A stretch of 64,000 bases of DNA. Origin: Variovorax fucosicus. GTDB taxonomy: Bacteria > Pseudomonadota > Gammaproteobacteria > Burkholderiales > Burkholderiaceae_C. Below, in pieces: positions 1-8,457 of the stretch. A program made the translations under genes and the position numbers. Location of the stretch: positions 434,001 to 498,000 of the forward strand of contig NZ_JASZYU010000002.1 in assembly GCF_030316825.1 (NCBI RefSeq). The letters are read 5' to 3'. Positions within the stretch are counted from its first letter, which is position 1; each line of letters starts with the position of its first letter. Under the pieces are notes generated by a model, which did not search any database, had not been told where the DNA came from, and saw only the letters and a program-made list of their open reading frames with translations.

Positions 1-2565
1 AAAGACCTTTTGACGCAGTTTGCGGTCGGCCACCAGCTCGGCATAGCGCGAGGCCAGCGCAAGGTCGCTCTTGGCCAGCACCATGTCCATGTTGGACAGC
101 AGCGTGCGGAAGAACGGCCACTGCGCGTACATGCGCTGCAGCAGCGCCTGGCGCTCCTTGCGCTCGGCCGGTTTGCCTTCGCCGAGGAACTGCTCGATGG
201 CCGAGCCGAAGCCGTACCAGCCCGGCAAGGTGAGCCGGCACTGGCCCCAGCTGAAGCTCCAGGGCACGGCGCGCAGGTCTTCGATCTTGTGGCTCGGGTT
301 GCGCGACGCGGGGCGCGAGCCGATGTTGAGTTCGGCGATCTCGCGGATCGGCGTTGCGCCGAAGAAGTAGTCGCCGAAGCCCGGCGTTTCGTAGACCAGC
401 TTGCGGTAGGCGGCCATGCTCGCCGCCGACAGCACGGTGGCCGCGGCCATGAACGATGCAGGGGCCGCTTTCGCCGGCGGCAGCAAGGTGGCTTCGAGCG
501 TTGCCGCGACCAGCGTCTCCAGGTTGCGCCGGCCGATCTCGCGGTTGGCGTACTTGGAGCCGATCACCTCGCCCTGCTCGGTCAGCCGGATCTGGCCGCG
601 CACCGTGCCGGGCGGCTGCGCGAGGATCGCCTGGTAGCTCGGGCCGCCGCCGCGGCCGACGGTGCCGCCACGGCCATGGAACATGCGCAAGCGGATGCCC
701 AGGTCGAGCTCGTCGAACAGAGCCACCAGCGCGGTGCCGGTGCGGTACAGCTCCCAGTTACTGGTGAAGATGCCGCCGTCCTTGTTGCTGTCGCTGTAAC
801 CCAGCATCACGTCCTGCTCGGCGCCCGAGCGCTGTACCAGCGCTGCGATGCCCGGCAGCGCGTAGTAGGCGCGCACGATCGGCGCGGCATTGCGCAGATC
901 CTCGATGGTTTCGAACAGCGGCACCACGATCAGGTCGACCGTCGCATCGGCACTGAGCGTGCCGCGCAGCAGTCCCACTTCTTTCTGCAGCACCAGCGCC
1001 TCGAGCAGATCGCTCACGGTCTCGGTGTGGCTGATGATGTAGTGGCGGATGGCCGCTGTGCCGTAAGTCGCGCGCATCGTGCGCGCGGCCGCAAAGATCG
1101 CGAGTTCGCTCTGCGTAAGCGGGGTGTACTCGACATCGGGCACGCGCAGCGGTCGCGCGTCGTCGAGCAGGCGCAGCAGCAGCGCCTGCTTGGCCTCTTC
1201 ATCGAGCGCTGCGTAGTCGGGCTCGATGCGGGCGTGGGCCAGCAGGTCGGCAACGACCGCTTCGTGCTTGTCGGAACTCTGGCGCAGGTCGACCGTGGCC
1301 AGGTGGAAGCCGAACACCTCGACCGCGCGGATCAGCGGGCCGATGCGATGGGCGACGAGCACGCCGCCGTGCTTTTCGCGCAGCGACTCGGCCACCGTGC
1401 GCAGGTCGGCCAGGAACTCCTCTGCGTTCGGGTACGGGTTCTGCGGCGGCACCGCGTGGCGCGCCGCGTCGCCGCCGGTCAGCTTCTTGAGCGTGGCCGC
1501 CAGGCGGGAATAGACGCCGGTCAGTGCGCGCCGGTAGGGCTCGTCGTGGCGGTGTTCGTTGGCGTCGGGCGAGCGCTCGGCCAGCGCCTGCATCTCCACC
1601 GTCACGTCAACCAGCGTGGCCGACAGCGAGAGTTCGCTGCCGAGGTAGTGCACCTCGGTGAGGTAGTGGCGCAGCACCAGCTCGGACTGGCGCTTGAGCG
1701 CGTATTCGAGCGTTTGCGCGCTGACGTTGGGGTTGCCGTCGCGGTCGCCACCGATCCATTGGCCCATGCGCAGGAACGGCGCGATGCCGTCCTGGCCAAG
1801 CGCCTGCTCGAGTTCGGCGTAGACGCGCGGAATCTCGCGCAGGAAGGTCGCTTCGTAGTAGCTCAGCGCGTTCTCGATTTCGTCGGCCACGGTGAGCTTG
1901 GAAAAGCGCAGCAGGCGGGTTTGCCAGATCTGCGTGACACGGGTGCGCAACTGGTGCTCGTTGTCGGCCAGCTCGAGCGGCGTCAGCGCGTCTTTCCGGC
2001 CGGCGAACAGTTGCTGGCGCTGGCGGATTTCGTCGCGCAAGGTGATCAGCTGGGCGATGCCGCGTTCAGCATCGAGGATGCTCTTGCGCTGCACTTCGGT
2101 CGGGTGGGCGGTCAGTACCGGCGACACGTAGCTGTGGGCCAGGCTCTCGACCACCGCGGCCGGCGTGATGCCAGCCTTGCGGATGCGCGCGAGCGCCGTC
2201 TGCAGGCTGCCCTCGACACTGTCGCCGGCGCGGTCGACGTCGGTACGGCGCCGGATCTGGTGCCGATCCTCGGCCAGGTTGGCGAGGTGGCTGAAGTAGG
2301 TGAAGGCCCGGATCACGCGAACCGTTTCGGCGGCGCTCAGGCCCTTGAGCAGGTTCTTGAGCGACCGATCGGCGCCATGATCGGCATCGCGCCGGAAGGC
2401 GACTGAAAGAGTGCGGATCTTTTCGACCAGCGCGTAGGTGTCTTCGCCTTCCTGCTCGCGAATCACATCGCCGAGGATGCGGCCCAGCAGCCGGATGTCG
2501 TCGATCAGGGGCTGGTCGTCGCTCTTGGGGCGCTTGGCGGCCGGCGGCGTCTTGTTGGTCTTCAC
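1..2565 (-). CDS. ppc: Phosphoenolpyruvate carboxylase, 3' end cut by window edge
   Basis: Catalyses irreversible carboxylation of phosphoenolpyruvate to oxaloacetate, refilling the citric acid cycle in the cytoplasm. The reverse-strand frame stays open from a GTG at 2565 to base 1 (855 codons). PEPC proteins are usually about 900-950 residues, so roughly the last 50-90 residues lie outside. The N-terminus has the family pattern [15 protein letters not shown], then a region containing [11 protein letters not shown]. An AGGAGA ribosome-binding site (2575-2580) lies 9 bases before the GTG, which fixes the start. The gene is divergent from hemC. A long open frame on the opposite strand is a GC-rich shadow. 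Confidence 0.95.
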   Translation of the reverse strand, partial: MKTNKTPPAAKRPKSDDQPLIDDIRLLGRILGDVIREQEGEDTYALVEKIRTLSVAFRRDADHGADRSLKNLLKGLSAAETVRVIRAFTYFSHLANLAEDRHQIRRRTDVDRAGDSVEGSLQTALARIRKAGITPAAVVESLAHSYVSPVLTAHPTEVQRKSILDAERGIAQLITLRDEIRQRQQLFAGRKDALTPLELADNEHQLRTRVTQIWQTRLLRFSKLTVADEIENALSYYEATFLREIPRVYAELEQALGQDGIAPFLRMGQWIGGDRDGNPNVSAQTLEYALKRQSELVLRHYLTEVHYLGSELSLSATLVDVTVEMQALAERSPDANEHRHDEPYRRALTGVYSRLAATLKKLTGGDAARHAVPPQNPYPNAEEFLADLRTVAESLREKHGGVLVAHRIGPLIRAVEVFGFHLATVDLRQSSDKHEAVVADLLAHARIEPDYAALDEEAKQALLLRLLDDARPLRVPDVEYTPLTQSELAIFAAARTMRATYGTAAIRHYIISHTETVSDLLEALVLQKEVGLLRGTLSADATVDLIVVPLFETIEDLRNAAPIVRAYYALPGIAALVQRSGAEQDVMLGYSDSNKDGGIFTSNWELYRTGTALVALFDELDLGIRLRMFHGRGGTVGRGGGPSYQAILAQPPGTVRGQIRLTEQGEVIGSKYANREIGRRNLETLVAATLEATLLPPAKAAPASFMAAATVLSAASMAAYRKLVYETPGFGDYFFGATPIREIAELNIGSRPASRNPSHKIEDLRAVPWSFSWGQCRLTLPGWYGFGSAIEQFLGEGKPAERKERQALLQRMYAQWPFFRTLLSNMDMVLAKSDLALASRYAELVADRKLRQKVF

Positions 2566-2660
2566 TTCGACTTATCTCCTCGGGTGGCGGGGCGAATGGG
2601 CGTTGCTGCAGCGCAACATGCTAGCATCCCGCGGGTCATATTCATACGCGGAAATCGGCT
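2566..2660. promoter_or_regulatory. Divergent ppc/hemC promoter region
   Basis: This 95-base gap must hold the promoters or leaders of both ppc (leftward) and hemC (rightward). It contains a perfect 10-bp palindrome ATGCTAGCAT (2618-2627), immediately followed by the 8-bp palindrome CCCGCGGG (2628-2635), with a GTTGC/GCAAC inverted repeat just upstream (about 2602-2617). No clear -35/-10 pair could be assigned. The palindromes are candidate operator sites only. Confidence 0.4.
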
Positions 2661-3563
2661 TTGAGCAACATCGTGATCGCCACGCGCGAAAGCCGTCTGG
2701 CACTGTGGCAGGCGGAGCACGTGAAAGCATTGCTGCAAGAACGAGGCCATGCGGTCACGCTGCTCGGCATGACCACACGCGGCGACCAGATCCTCGATCG
2801 CTCGCTCAGCAAGGTGGGCGGCAAGGGGTTGTTCGTGAAAGAACTCGAGTCGGCGCTCGAAAATGGTCGTGCCGACATCGCGGTTCATTCGCTCAAGGAT
2901 GTGCCGATGGATCTGCCCGACGGCTTTGCACTGGCCTGCGTGCTCGAGCGCGAAGACCCGCGCGACGCGCTGGTGTCGCCACGCTACGCCTCGCTCGATG
3001 AGCTGCCGCAGGGCGCCGTGGTCGGCACTTCGAGCCTGCGCCGCGTCGTGCTGCTGCGGGCGCTACGGCCGGATCTGCGCATCGAGCCGCTGCGCGGCAA
3101 CCTCGACACCCGCCTGCGCAAGCTCGACGAGGGCCAGTACGACGCGATCGTGCTCGCCGCGGCCGGGCTCAAGCGGCTCGGGCTCGAAAGCCGTATCCGT
3201 ATTGCGTTCGATGCCGACACGATGCTGCCGGCCGCGGGGCAGGGCGCCCTGGGCATCGAGGTGCGGGCCGACCGGCGCGATCTGATCGACCTGCTCGCGC
3301 CGCTCGCGCATCGCGCCGACACCCTGGCCACGGCGGCCGAGCGTGCGGTGAGCCGTGCGATGGGCGGCAGCTGCTCGATGCCACTGGCCGCGCATGCGCG
3401 CTGGCAGCCCGACGGTGCACTGCGCATCGATGCGGCCTGGGGCGACACCGAAAGCGCCTCGCTGCTGCGTGCGCAATGCCAGGGCGAAGCCACCGATGCC
3501 GATGCCGCCAACCGGCTTGGCCAGCAAGCGGCCGAGGCATTGCGCCAGGCTGGTGCGCGCTGA
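2661..3563 (+). CDS. hemC: Hydroxymethylbilane synthase (porphobilinogen deaminase)
   Basis: Polymerises four porphobilinogen molecules into hydroxymethylbilane, the linear tetrapyrrole precursor of haem. The product is 300 residues, normal for the family. It begins with the conserved [12 protein letters not shown] and includes the VHSLKDVP segment. The loop [12 protein letters not shown] carries Cys238, expected to bind the dipyrromethane cofactor. The start is a TTG at 2661, chosen because it gives the usual [12 protein letters not shown]-terminus; the next in-frame start (GTG 2673) would clip the conserved beginning. It is first in hemC-hemD-hemX-hemY and lies 10 bases before hemD. Confidence 0.96.
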   Translation: MSNIVIATRESRLALWQAEHVKALLQERGHAVTLLGMTTRGDQILDRSLSKVGGKGLFVKELESALENGRADIAVHSLKDVPMDLPDGFALACVLEREDPRDALVSPRYASLDELPQGAVVGTSSLRRVVLLRALRPDLRIEPLRGNLDTRLRKLDEGQYDAIVLAAAGLKRLGLESRIRIAFDADTMLPAAGQGALGIEVRADRRDLIDLLAPLAHRADTLATAAERAVSRAMGGSCSMPLAAHARWQPDGALRIDAAWGDTESASLLRAQCQGEATDADAANRLGQQAAEALRQAGAR

Positions 3564-3573
3564 CTCCCGGACG

Positions 3574-4347
3574 ATGCCGTCGCGCCGCGTGATCGTGACC
3601 CGACCGGCGCGCGATGCGGCGCGCTGGGTGGAGGCGCTGCAAGCCGCGGGGCTCGATGCGGTGGCGTTGCCCTTGATCGCCATCGAACCCGTATCGGATC
3701 CGACCCGCCTGCGCGCGGCACGTACACAGGCGGGCCATCATGCGGCGCTGATGTTCGTCAGCGCAGCGGCCGTCGAGCATTTCTTTGAGCCCCATCGCAA
3801 CACAGCGCCGGTCCCGTCGGTGCGTTGCTGGGCGACCGGGCCTGGCACCGTGCACGCCCTGCGCGAAGCCGGCGTGCCTGCCGATGCGATCGATGCGCCG
3901 GCGCCGGACGCGGCGCAGTTCGACTCGGAAGCGCTCTGGGCTCGCGTGCAGCCGCAGGTGCAGGCCGGCACGCGCGTGCTGATCGTGCGCGGCGGCGATG
4001 CATCGGGTCAGGCCACGGGACGCGACTGGCTGGCGCGCCGCATCGAGGCGGCCGGCGGCGTGGTCGAGGCGCTGGTCGCCTACCGCCGCCTCGCTCCCAT
4101 CCTCGATCCAGCCGGTCGCCAATTGGCCATGGAAGGCGCGCAAGGCGCGGCAACCTGGCTGTTCAGCAGTTCCGAAGCGATCGGCAACCTGTGCCGTGCG
4201 CTGCCCGGCGTCGGCTGGCAGGCGGCGCGTGCGGTGGCAACCCACCCACGCATTGCACAGGCGGCGCAAGAGGCCGGTTTCGGTGTGGTGCGAACTTCGT
4301 CGCCGACGGTGGCCGCCCTGGTCGCGTCGATAGAATTGAACGCATGA
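3574..4347 (+). CDS. hemD: Uroporphyrinogen-III synthase
   Basis: Cyclises hydroxymethylbilane with inversion of ring D to give uroporphyrinogen III. HemD is poorly conserved; the call rests on position directly after hemC, the N-terminal VIVTRPARDAARW pattern typical of HemD, the LFVSAAAVEHF-like segment and length (257 residues). The ATG at 3574 is preferred although the frame is open further upstream, because that extension overlaps hemC and reads as shadow sequence. The stop overlaps the start of hemX in an ATGA arrangement, suggesting translational coupling. Confidence 0.9.
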   Translation: MPSRRVIVTRPARDAARWVEALQAAGLDAVALPLIAIEPVSDPTRLRAARTQAGHHAALMFVSAAAVEHFFEPHRNTAPVPSVRCWATGPGTVHALREAGVPADAIDAPAPDAAQFDSEALWARVQPQVQAGTRVLIVRGGDASGQATGRDWLARRIEAAGGVVEALVAYRRLAPILDPAGRQLAMEGAQGAATWLFSSSEAIGNLCRALPGVGWQAARAVATHPRIAQAAQEAGFGVVRTSSPTVAALVASIELNA

Positions 4348-5426
4348 GCGCCGCAGCCATGCCCGACGAGACCCTGTCCGAAGCCCCGGTGCCGGCGCCT
4401 GTGTCGGTGAGCCGGCCGGTCGCTGTGCAAGATGCGGCCCTGCTGCTGTCGCGCATCGGGCTCGGTCTGCTCGCGCTGGTGGCGGTGGTGGCGCTCGTGG
4501 TGGCGCTCGCCCTCTGGCAGAAGGTCTCCTCGATGCAGGAACAACTGGCGCGCCAGAGCGCAGATTCGCTGGCACAGGCGACCGAAGCGCGCACGCTGGC
4601 ACGACAGGCCCAGGAAACGGTGCGCGACACGGCGGCACGGTTGGCACTGGCCGAGACCCGTGTCGGCGAGGTCGCGCTGCAACGCTCGCAACTCGAAGAG
4701 CTGATGCAGAGCCTTTCTCGCTCGCGCGACGAGAACCTGGTGGTGGACATCGAGTCGGCCGTGCGCCTGGCGCTCCAGCAGGCGCAGGTCACCGGCAATG
4801 CCGAGCCCTTGCTGGCCGCGCTCAAGGCAGGCGACCAGCGCATTGCACGTGCCGCCCAACCGCGGCTGGCACCTTTGCAGCGCGCCATGCAGCGCGATGC
4901 CGACCGCATCCGTACCAGCGCCAGCAGCGACAGCGGCGAAGCGCTGCAGAAGCTCGACGAGTTGATGCGGGGTGTCGACGAACTGCCCACGCTGAATGCA
5001 GTGGGAGTGCGCGGCGGCGGTGCCACCAGCCCATGGCCGACCGAAGCCATCCCGGCGGATGCGCCCTGGTGGCAGCGCGGTTTGCTGCTGGTGCGCCAGG
5101 AAGCCCGTTCCTTGGTGCGCGTGGGACGCATCGACCGGCCCGAAGCCGTGCTGCTGGCCCCGGATCAGACCTTCTTTCTGCGCGAAAACCTCAAGCTCAC
5201 GTTGCTGAATGCGCGGCTGGCGCTGCTGTCGCGCCAGGTCGACACGGCGCGCACCGAACTCGCGACCGTGTCCGCCACATTGAACAAATACTTCGATCCC
5301 GCATCGCGCCGCACCCAGGCCGCAGCCACGCTGCTGCAGCAACTGCAGGGCCAGGTAAAGTCGACCACCCCGCCGCGCGTCGACGACACTCTGGCCGCGC
5401 TGGCGACCGCGGCGGCAGGACGCTAG
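4344..5426 (+). CDS. hemX: HemX-like membrane protein
   Basis: The protein has 360 residues: a short cytoplasmic N-terminus, one transmembrane helix at about residues 32-55 (LLALVAVVALVVALAL), then a long polar Ala/Gln/Arg-rich region with coiled-coil character. This is the architecture of HemX proteins encoded after hemD, often annotated as uroporphyrinogen-III C-methyltransferase although they have no methylase domain. The exact function is not established. The start ATG at 4344 overlaps the hemD stop. It is followed by hemY after 5 bases, and a role as a scaffold for haem-synthesis enzymes is only an inference. Confidence 0.85.
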   Translation: MSAAAMPDETLSEAPVPAPVSVSRPVAVQDAALLLSRIGLGLLALVAVVALVVALALWQKVSSMQEQLARQSADSLAQATEARTLARQAQETVRDTAARLALAETRVGEVALQRSQLEELMQSLSRSRDENLVVDIESAVRLALQQAQVTGNAEPLLAALKAGDQRIARAAQPRLAPLQRAMQRDADRIRTSASSDSGEALQKLDELMRGVDELPTLNAVGVRGGGATSPWPTEAIPADAPWWQRGLLLVRQEARSLVRVGRIDRPEAVLLAPDQTFFLRENLKLTLLNARLALLSRQVDTARTELATVSATLNKYFDPASRRTQAAATLLQQLQGQVKSTTPPRVDDTLAALATAAAGR

Positions 5427-5431
5427 CGGGA

Positions 5432-6715
5432 ATGCGCGCCGCACTCTGGCTCCTTGCGCTGTTCGGCGTGGCGGCGGCGACGGCGTTGTTTGCCGGGAAC
5501 AACCAGGGCACGGTCACGGTGTTCTGGCCGCCCTGGCGGGTCGACCTCTCGCTCAATCTGGTGCTGCTGCTGCTGCTGGGCGCGTTCATCCTGCTGCACG
5601 TGGCGCTGCGGGCGCTGTCAGCACTGTTCTCGCTGCCGCGACAGGCGCGCCAATGGCGCCTGCAGCAGAAAGAGCGCGCGCTGCATGCAGCCGTGCTCGA
5701 CACCATCGCCCAGTTGCTGGCCGGCCGCTTCTCACGTGCCCGCAAGGCAGCGCAAGCCGCGCTGGCGCAAGAGCGCACGCTGGCGGCACTGGACGCCCGG
5801 CTGCCGCAGGCGCAGCAGGTGCGCGTGCTGTCGCATCTGCTGGCCGCCGAAAGCGCACAAGCGCTGCTGGACCGGGGTGCGCGCGATGCCCATTTGCAGC
5901 ACGCCCTGAACGAAAGCGCCGAACGTGGTGCGCTGGTCAGCCCCGAAACCCGCGAGGGCGTGCAACTCCGCGCCGCGCGCTGGGCGCTGGAAGACCGCGA
6001 TGCGGCCGCCGCGCTGGCTCGGCTCGAAGAACTGCCGCAGGGAGCCCAGCGCCGCACGCTGGCCTTGCGCCTGCGCCTGAAGGCGGCGCGCCAGGATCGC
6101 CGCACGCTGGAGGCGCTGGAGACGGCACGCCTGCTCGCCAAGCACCGCGCATTCTCCGATGCGGTCGCGCAGAGCATCGTGCGCGGGCTGGCCACCGAAT
6201 TGCTGTCGGGTGCGCACGATCCGGCCCAGTTGCTGCGCGCCTGGACCGAACTGGAGCGGGTCGAGCGCGAGTTGCCCGAAGTGGCGATTCACGCCGCCCA
6301 GCGCATGGTGTTGCTGCGTGGCGACCTGGCGTTGGCAAGAGCCTGGCTGCTGCCCATCTGGGATCGCATGGTTGAGCACCCCCAGGGGCTCGGCGATACG
6401 TCGCGCGTGAAGCTGGTGCGCGCGCTCGAGGCCGGCCTTGACTCGGTCGATGCCGACTGGCTGGCCCGCATCGAAGCTGCGCAACGAAATAACCCGCGCG
6501 ACCCCAACCTACAGTATCTTGCGGGCATGACCTGCATGAAGCGCCAGTTGTGGGGCAAAGCTCAGCAGTTGCTGACCCAGGCCGGCCTTGGCCTCCAGGA
6601 TGCGGAGTTGTACCGCCGTGCCTGGCAGGCGCTAGCCCAACTGGCTGAGGGGCGGGACGATGCCGAACAGGCTTCGGCCGCCTGGAAGCGGGCCGCCCAG
6701 CTTGGAAACAGCTGA
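5432..6715 (+). CDS. hemY: HemY, TPR-containing haem biosynthesis-associated protein
   Basis: The 427-residue protein starts with two hydrophobic segments (about residues 4-20 and 36-58) separated by a short loop with FWPPWRVDLSLN, characteristic of the HemY N-terminal domain. The rest is helical with TPR-like repeats, for example ARRWALEDRDAAAAL-type helices near residue 170 and LAGMTCMKRQLWGKAQQLL near residue 365. HemY proteins are inner-membrane proteins linked to tetrapyrrole synthesis by gene order; this is not the oxygen-dependent oxidase that shares the name. It is the last gene of the haem operon; the EPS island begins next. Confidence 0.88.
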   Translation: MRAALWLLALFGVAAATALFAGNNQGTVTVFWPPWRVDLSLNLVLLLLLGAFILLHVALRALSALFSLPRQARQWRLQQKERALHAAVLDTIAQLLAGRFSRARKAAQAALAQERTLAALDARLPQAQQVRVLSHLLAAESAQALLDRGARDAHLQHALNESAERGALVSPETREGVQLRAARWALEDRDAAAALARLEELPQGAQRRTLALRLRLKAARQDRRTLEALETARLLAKHRAFSDAVAQSIVRGLATELLSGAHDPAQLLRAWTELERVERELPEVAIHAAQRMVLLRGDLALARAWLLPIWDRMVEHPQGLGDTSRVKLVRALEAGLDSVDADWLARIEAAQRNNPRDPNLQYLAGMTCMKRQLWGKAQQLLTQAGLGLQDAELYRRAWQALAQLAEGRDDAEQASAAWKRAAQLGNS

Positions 6716-6850
6716 AACCGTCGGGTTTCTCACGTTCGATCACTCTGCCGGAAGCGCTAGGCCAAGAAACCTTTGAATAGCGGCCCGGTTGCTGTACATT
6801 CGGTAACTGTTAGCAAAAGTATTCATTTGGGTCACGCCTTGGAGCCAGGT
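6716..6850 (+). promoter_or_regulatory. Upstream region of the wza-wzb-wzc operon
   Basis: This 135-base gap follows the haem operon and should carry the export-operon promoter. A small hairpin (GAAACC / GGTTTC, 6714-6729) overlaps the hemY stop codon but lacks a T run, so it is a weak terminator at best. An inverted pair TTGCT / AGCAA spaced by 18 bases lies near 6788-6816. A GGAG ribosome-binding site at 6841-6844 sits 6 bases before the TTG start of wza. No confident -35/-10 pair was found. Confidence 0.4.
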
Positions 6851-8002
6851 TTGAAACGTTTCTTCTTACATACCGTGCTGCTTGCTTCCGTGAGCCTGCT
6901 GGGCGGTTGCGTCCTCGCGCCGAGCTTCGATTCCATGCGAAGCGAAGGCCGACCCGTGAACACGGATCTGAAACTCGGCGCCGGAGCGGAGGGCGATCAG
7001 CCGCCCGAGGGGTTCCTGACGCCGATCACGCGCGAGTTGATCCGCGTCCAGAAATCGGCGCGTCCGGCCGGAATCGCGGCCGACGTGCAGGCGCTCGTCG
7101 CCCAGCCCGAGCCCTACAAGATCGGCCCAGGCGACGTGATCGGCATCCTGGTCTTCGACCACCCCGAACTCGTGTTCAGCGGATTGCCGCCCGTGGGTGG
7201 GGCCGATGTCGGCAGCGTATCGCCGGCACCCGGTTTCATCGTTTCGAACACCGGCAATCTGAGTTTTCCCTATGCAGGCACGCTCAAGGCTGCAGGCCTG
7301 ACGATTCAGGAACTCGAGGACGTCCTGCTGCAGCGTTTGTCGAAGGTCTTCAAGAATCCGCAGCTCAGTGTTCGCGTGGCGGCGTTTCGCAGCAAGCGCG
7401 CCTACATCGAAGGTGAGGTGAGGCAGCCCGGCCTGCTGGTTTTCACAGATATCCCGATGACGCTGTCCGAAGCGATCAACCGGGCTGGCGGGCTTGCCCT
7501 GACCGGTGACAAATCTTTCGTGATGCTGACGCGAAACGGCCGCACCACGCGCATCGACATGAACACCCTGACCGACGCGGGTGTCGATCCGTCGCGCATC
7601 ATGCTGCAGAACGGCGACATGCTGACGGTGCGCAGCCGCGACGAGAGCAAGGTCACCGTGATGGGCGAAGTGGGGGTGCAAACCGGCGTGCTGATGCGCA
7701 ACGGGAGGCTGAGCCTGAACGACGCGCTTACCGAGGTCGGAGGCATCAACCTCAATACCGCCGATCCGCGCCAGATCTACGTTATTCGCAATCTCCCTGA
7801 CGGCGGCCAGACGGTTTTCCACCTGGATGCCCGCACCGCCAGTGCGATTGCGCTCGCCGACGGCTTTGCGCTCAAGCCCAAGGACGTGGTCTTTGTCGAT
7901 CCGGTGCCGTTGGTGGTCTTCAGCCGCGTTGCGAACCTGATCCTGCCGTCCACGAGCACCGCGGCATCGGTTCGCGATCTGCCCAAGAGCGGCAAGAATT
8001 GA
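6851..8002 (+). CDS. wza: Outer-membrane polysaccharide export lipoprotein (Wza type)
   Basis: Forms the outer-membrane channel for exopolysaccharide. The TTG at 6851, with GGAG 6 bases upstream, gives a lipoprotein signal peptide: KR, a hydrophobic core, then lipobox LLGGC with the lipidated Cys at about residue 20. A polysaccharide-export domain follows, including YKIGPGDVIGILVFDHPEL, then SLBB repeats (for example RAYIEGEVRQPG and VTVMGEVGVQTG). A C-terminal amphipathic stretch with VVFSRVANLILPS resembles the Wza membrane-spanning helix. At 383 residues it matches Wza (about 380). A further in-frame TTG at 6773 lacks a ribosome-binding site and would bury the signal peptide. Confidence 0.94.
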   Translation: MKRFFLHTVLLASVSLLGGCVLAPSFDSMRSEGRPVNTDLKLGAGAEGDQPPEGFLTPITRELIRVQKSARPAGIAADVQALVAQPEPYKIGPGDVIGILVFDHPELVFSGLPPVGGADVGSVSPAPGFIVSNTGNLSFPYAGTLKAAGLTIQELEDVLLQRLSKVFKNPQLSVRVAAFRSKRAYIEGEVRQPGLLVFTDIPMTLSEAINRAGGLALTGDKSFVMLTRNGRTTRIDMNTLTDAGVDPSRIMLQNGDMLTVRSRDESKVTVMGEVGVQTGVLMRNGRLSLNDALTEVGGINLNTADPRQIYVIRNLPDGGQTVFHLDARTASAIALADGFALKPKDVVFVDPVPLVVFSRVANLILPSTSTAASVRDLPKSGKN

Positions 8003-8010
8003 CGCGGCCC

Positions 8011-8457
8011 ATGGCCATCCACCACGTTCTCACCGTGTGCCTTGGCAACATCTGCCGCAGCCCCATGGCCCAAGGCCTGATGGCGGCGGCATTGCCGGAT
8101 TGCGAGGTTTCGTCGGCGGGGCTCGGCGCGATGGTCGGCCATCCCGCAGATCCGCTCGCCTGCGAACTGATGCAGGAGCGCGGCGTGAGCATCGACGAGC
8201 ACCGGGCGCGCCAGATCAGCCTCGATCTGTGCCAGCGTGCCGATCTCATCCTTGTCATGGACACCGAGCAGCGTCGCGCAGTGGAGCAGCGCTATCCATT
8301 TACCAATGGCAAGGTGTTCCGCCTGTGCGAACACAACAAGCGCGACGTTCCGGATCCTTACCAGGCCGGTCGTAGCGCGTTTCTGACATCGCTTGCGCTG
8401 ATCGAAGACGGCGCAACGCAATGGGTTCATCGAATTTCCAGAGTATCCAGCCAATGA
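8011..8457 (+). CDS. wzb: Low-molecular-weight protein tyrosine phosphatase (Wzb type)
   Basis: Predicted to dephosphorylate the Wzc kinase, allowing its oligomer state to cycle during EPS assembly. The N-terminus carries the phosphatase P-loop CLGNICRS (nucleophile Cys and Arg), and DPYQAG near residue 115 supplies the general-acid Asp. Length is 148 residues from the ATG at 8011; a TTG at 7999 overlapping the wza stop is a possible alternative start. The stop overlaps the wzc start (ATGA). The order wza-wzb-wzc matches group 1 capsule and colanic-acid operons. Confidence 0.94.
   Translation: MAIHHVLTVCLGNICRSPMAQGLMAAALPDCEVSSAGLGAMVGHPADPLACELMQERGVSIDEHRARQISLDLCQRADLILVMDTEQRRAVEQRYPFTNGKVFRLCEHNKRDVPDPYQAGRSAFLTSLALIEDGATQWVHRISRVSSQ

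Noticed and set aside
10..2406. Long open frame of about 800 codons on the + strand
   Set aside because: It is antisense to ppc, which shows clear PEPC sequence and a good ribosome-binding site. Its translation is a low-complexity Arg/Gln/His/Ala-rich product without family motifs, as expected for a GC-rich shadow frame.
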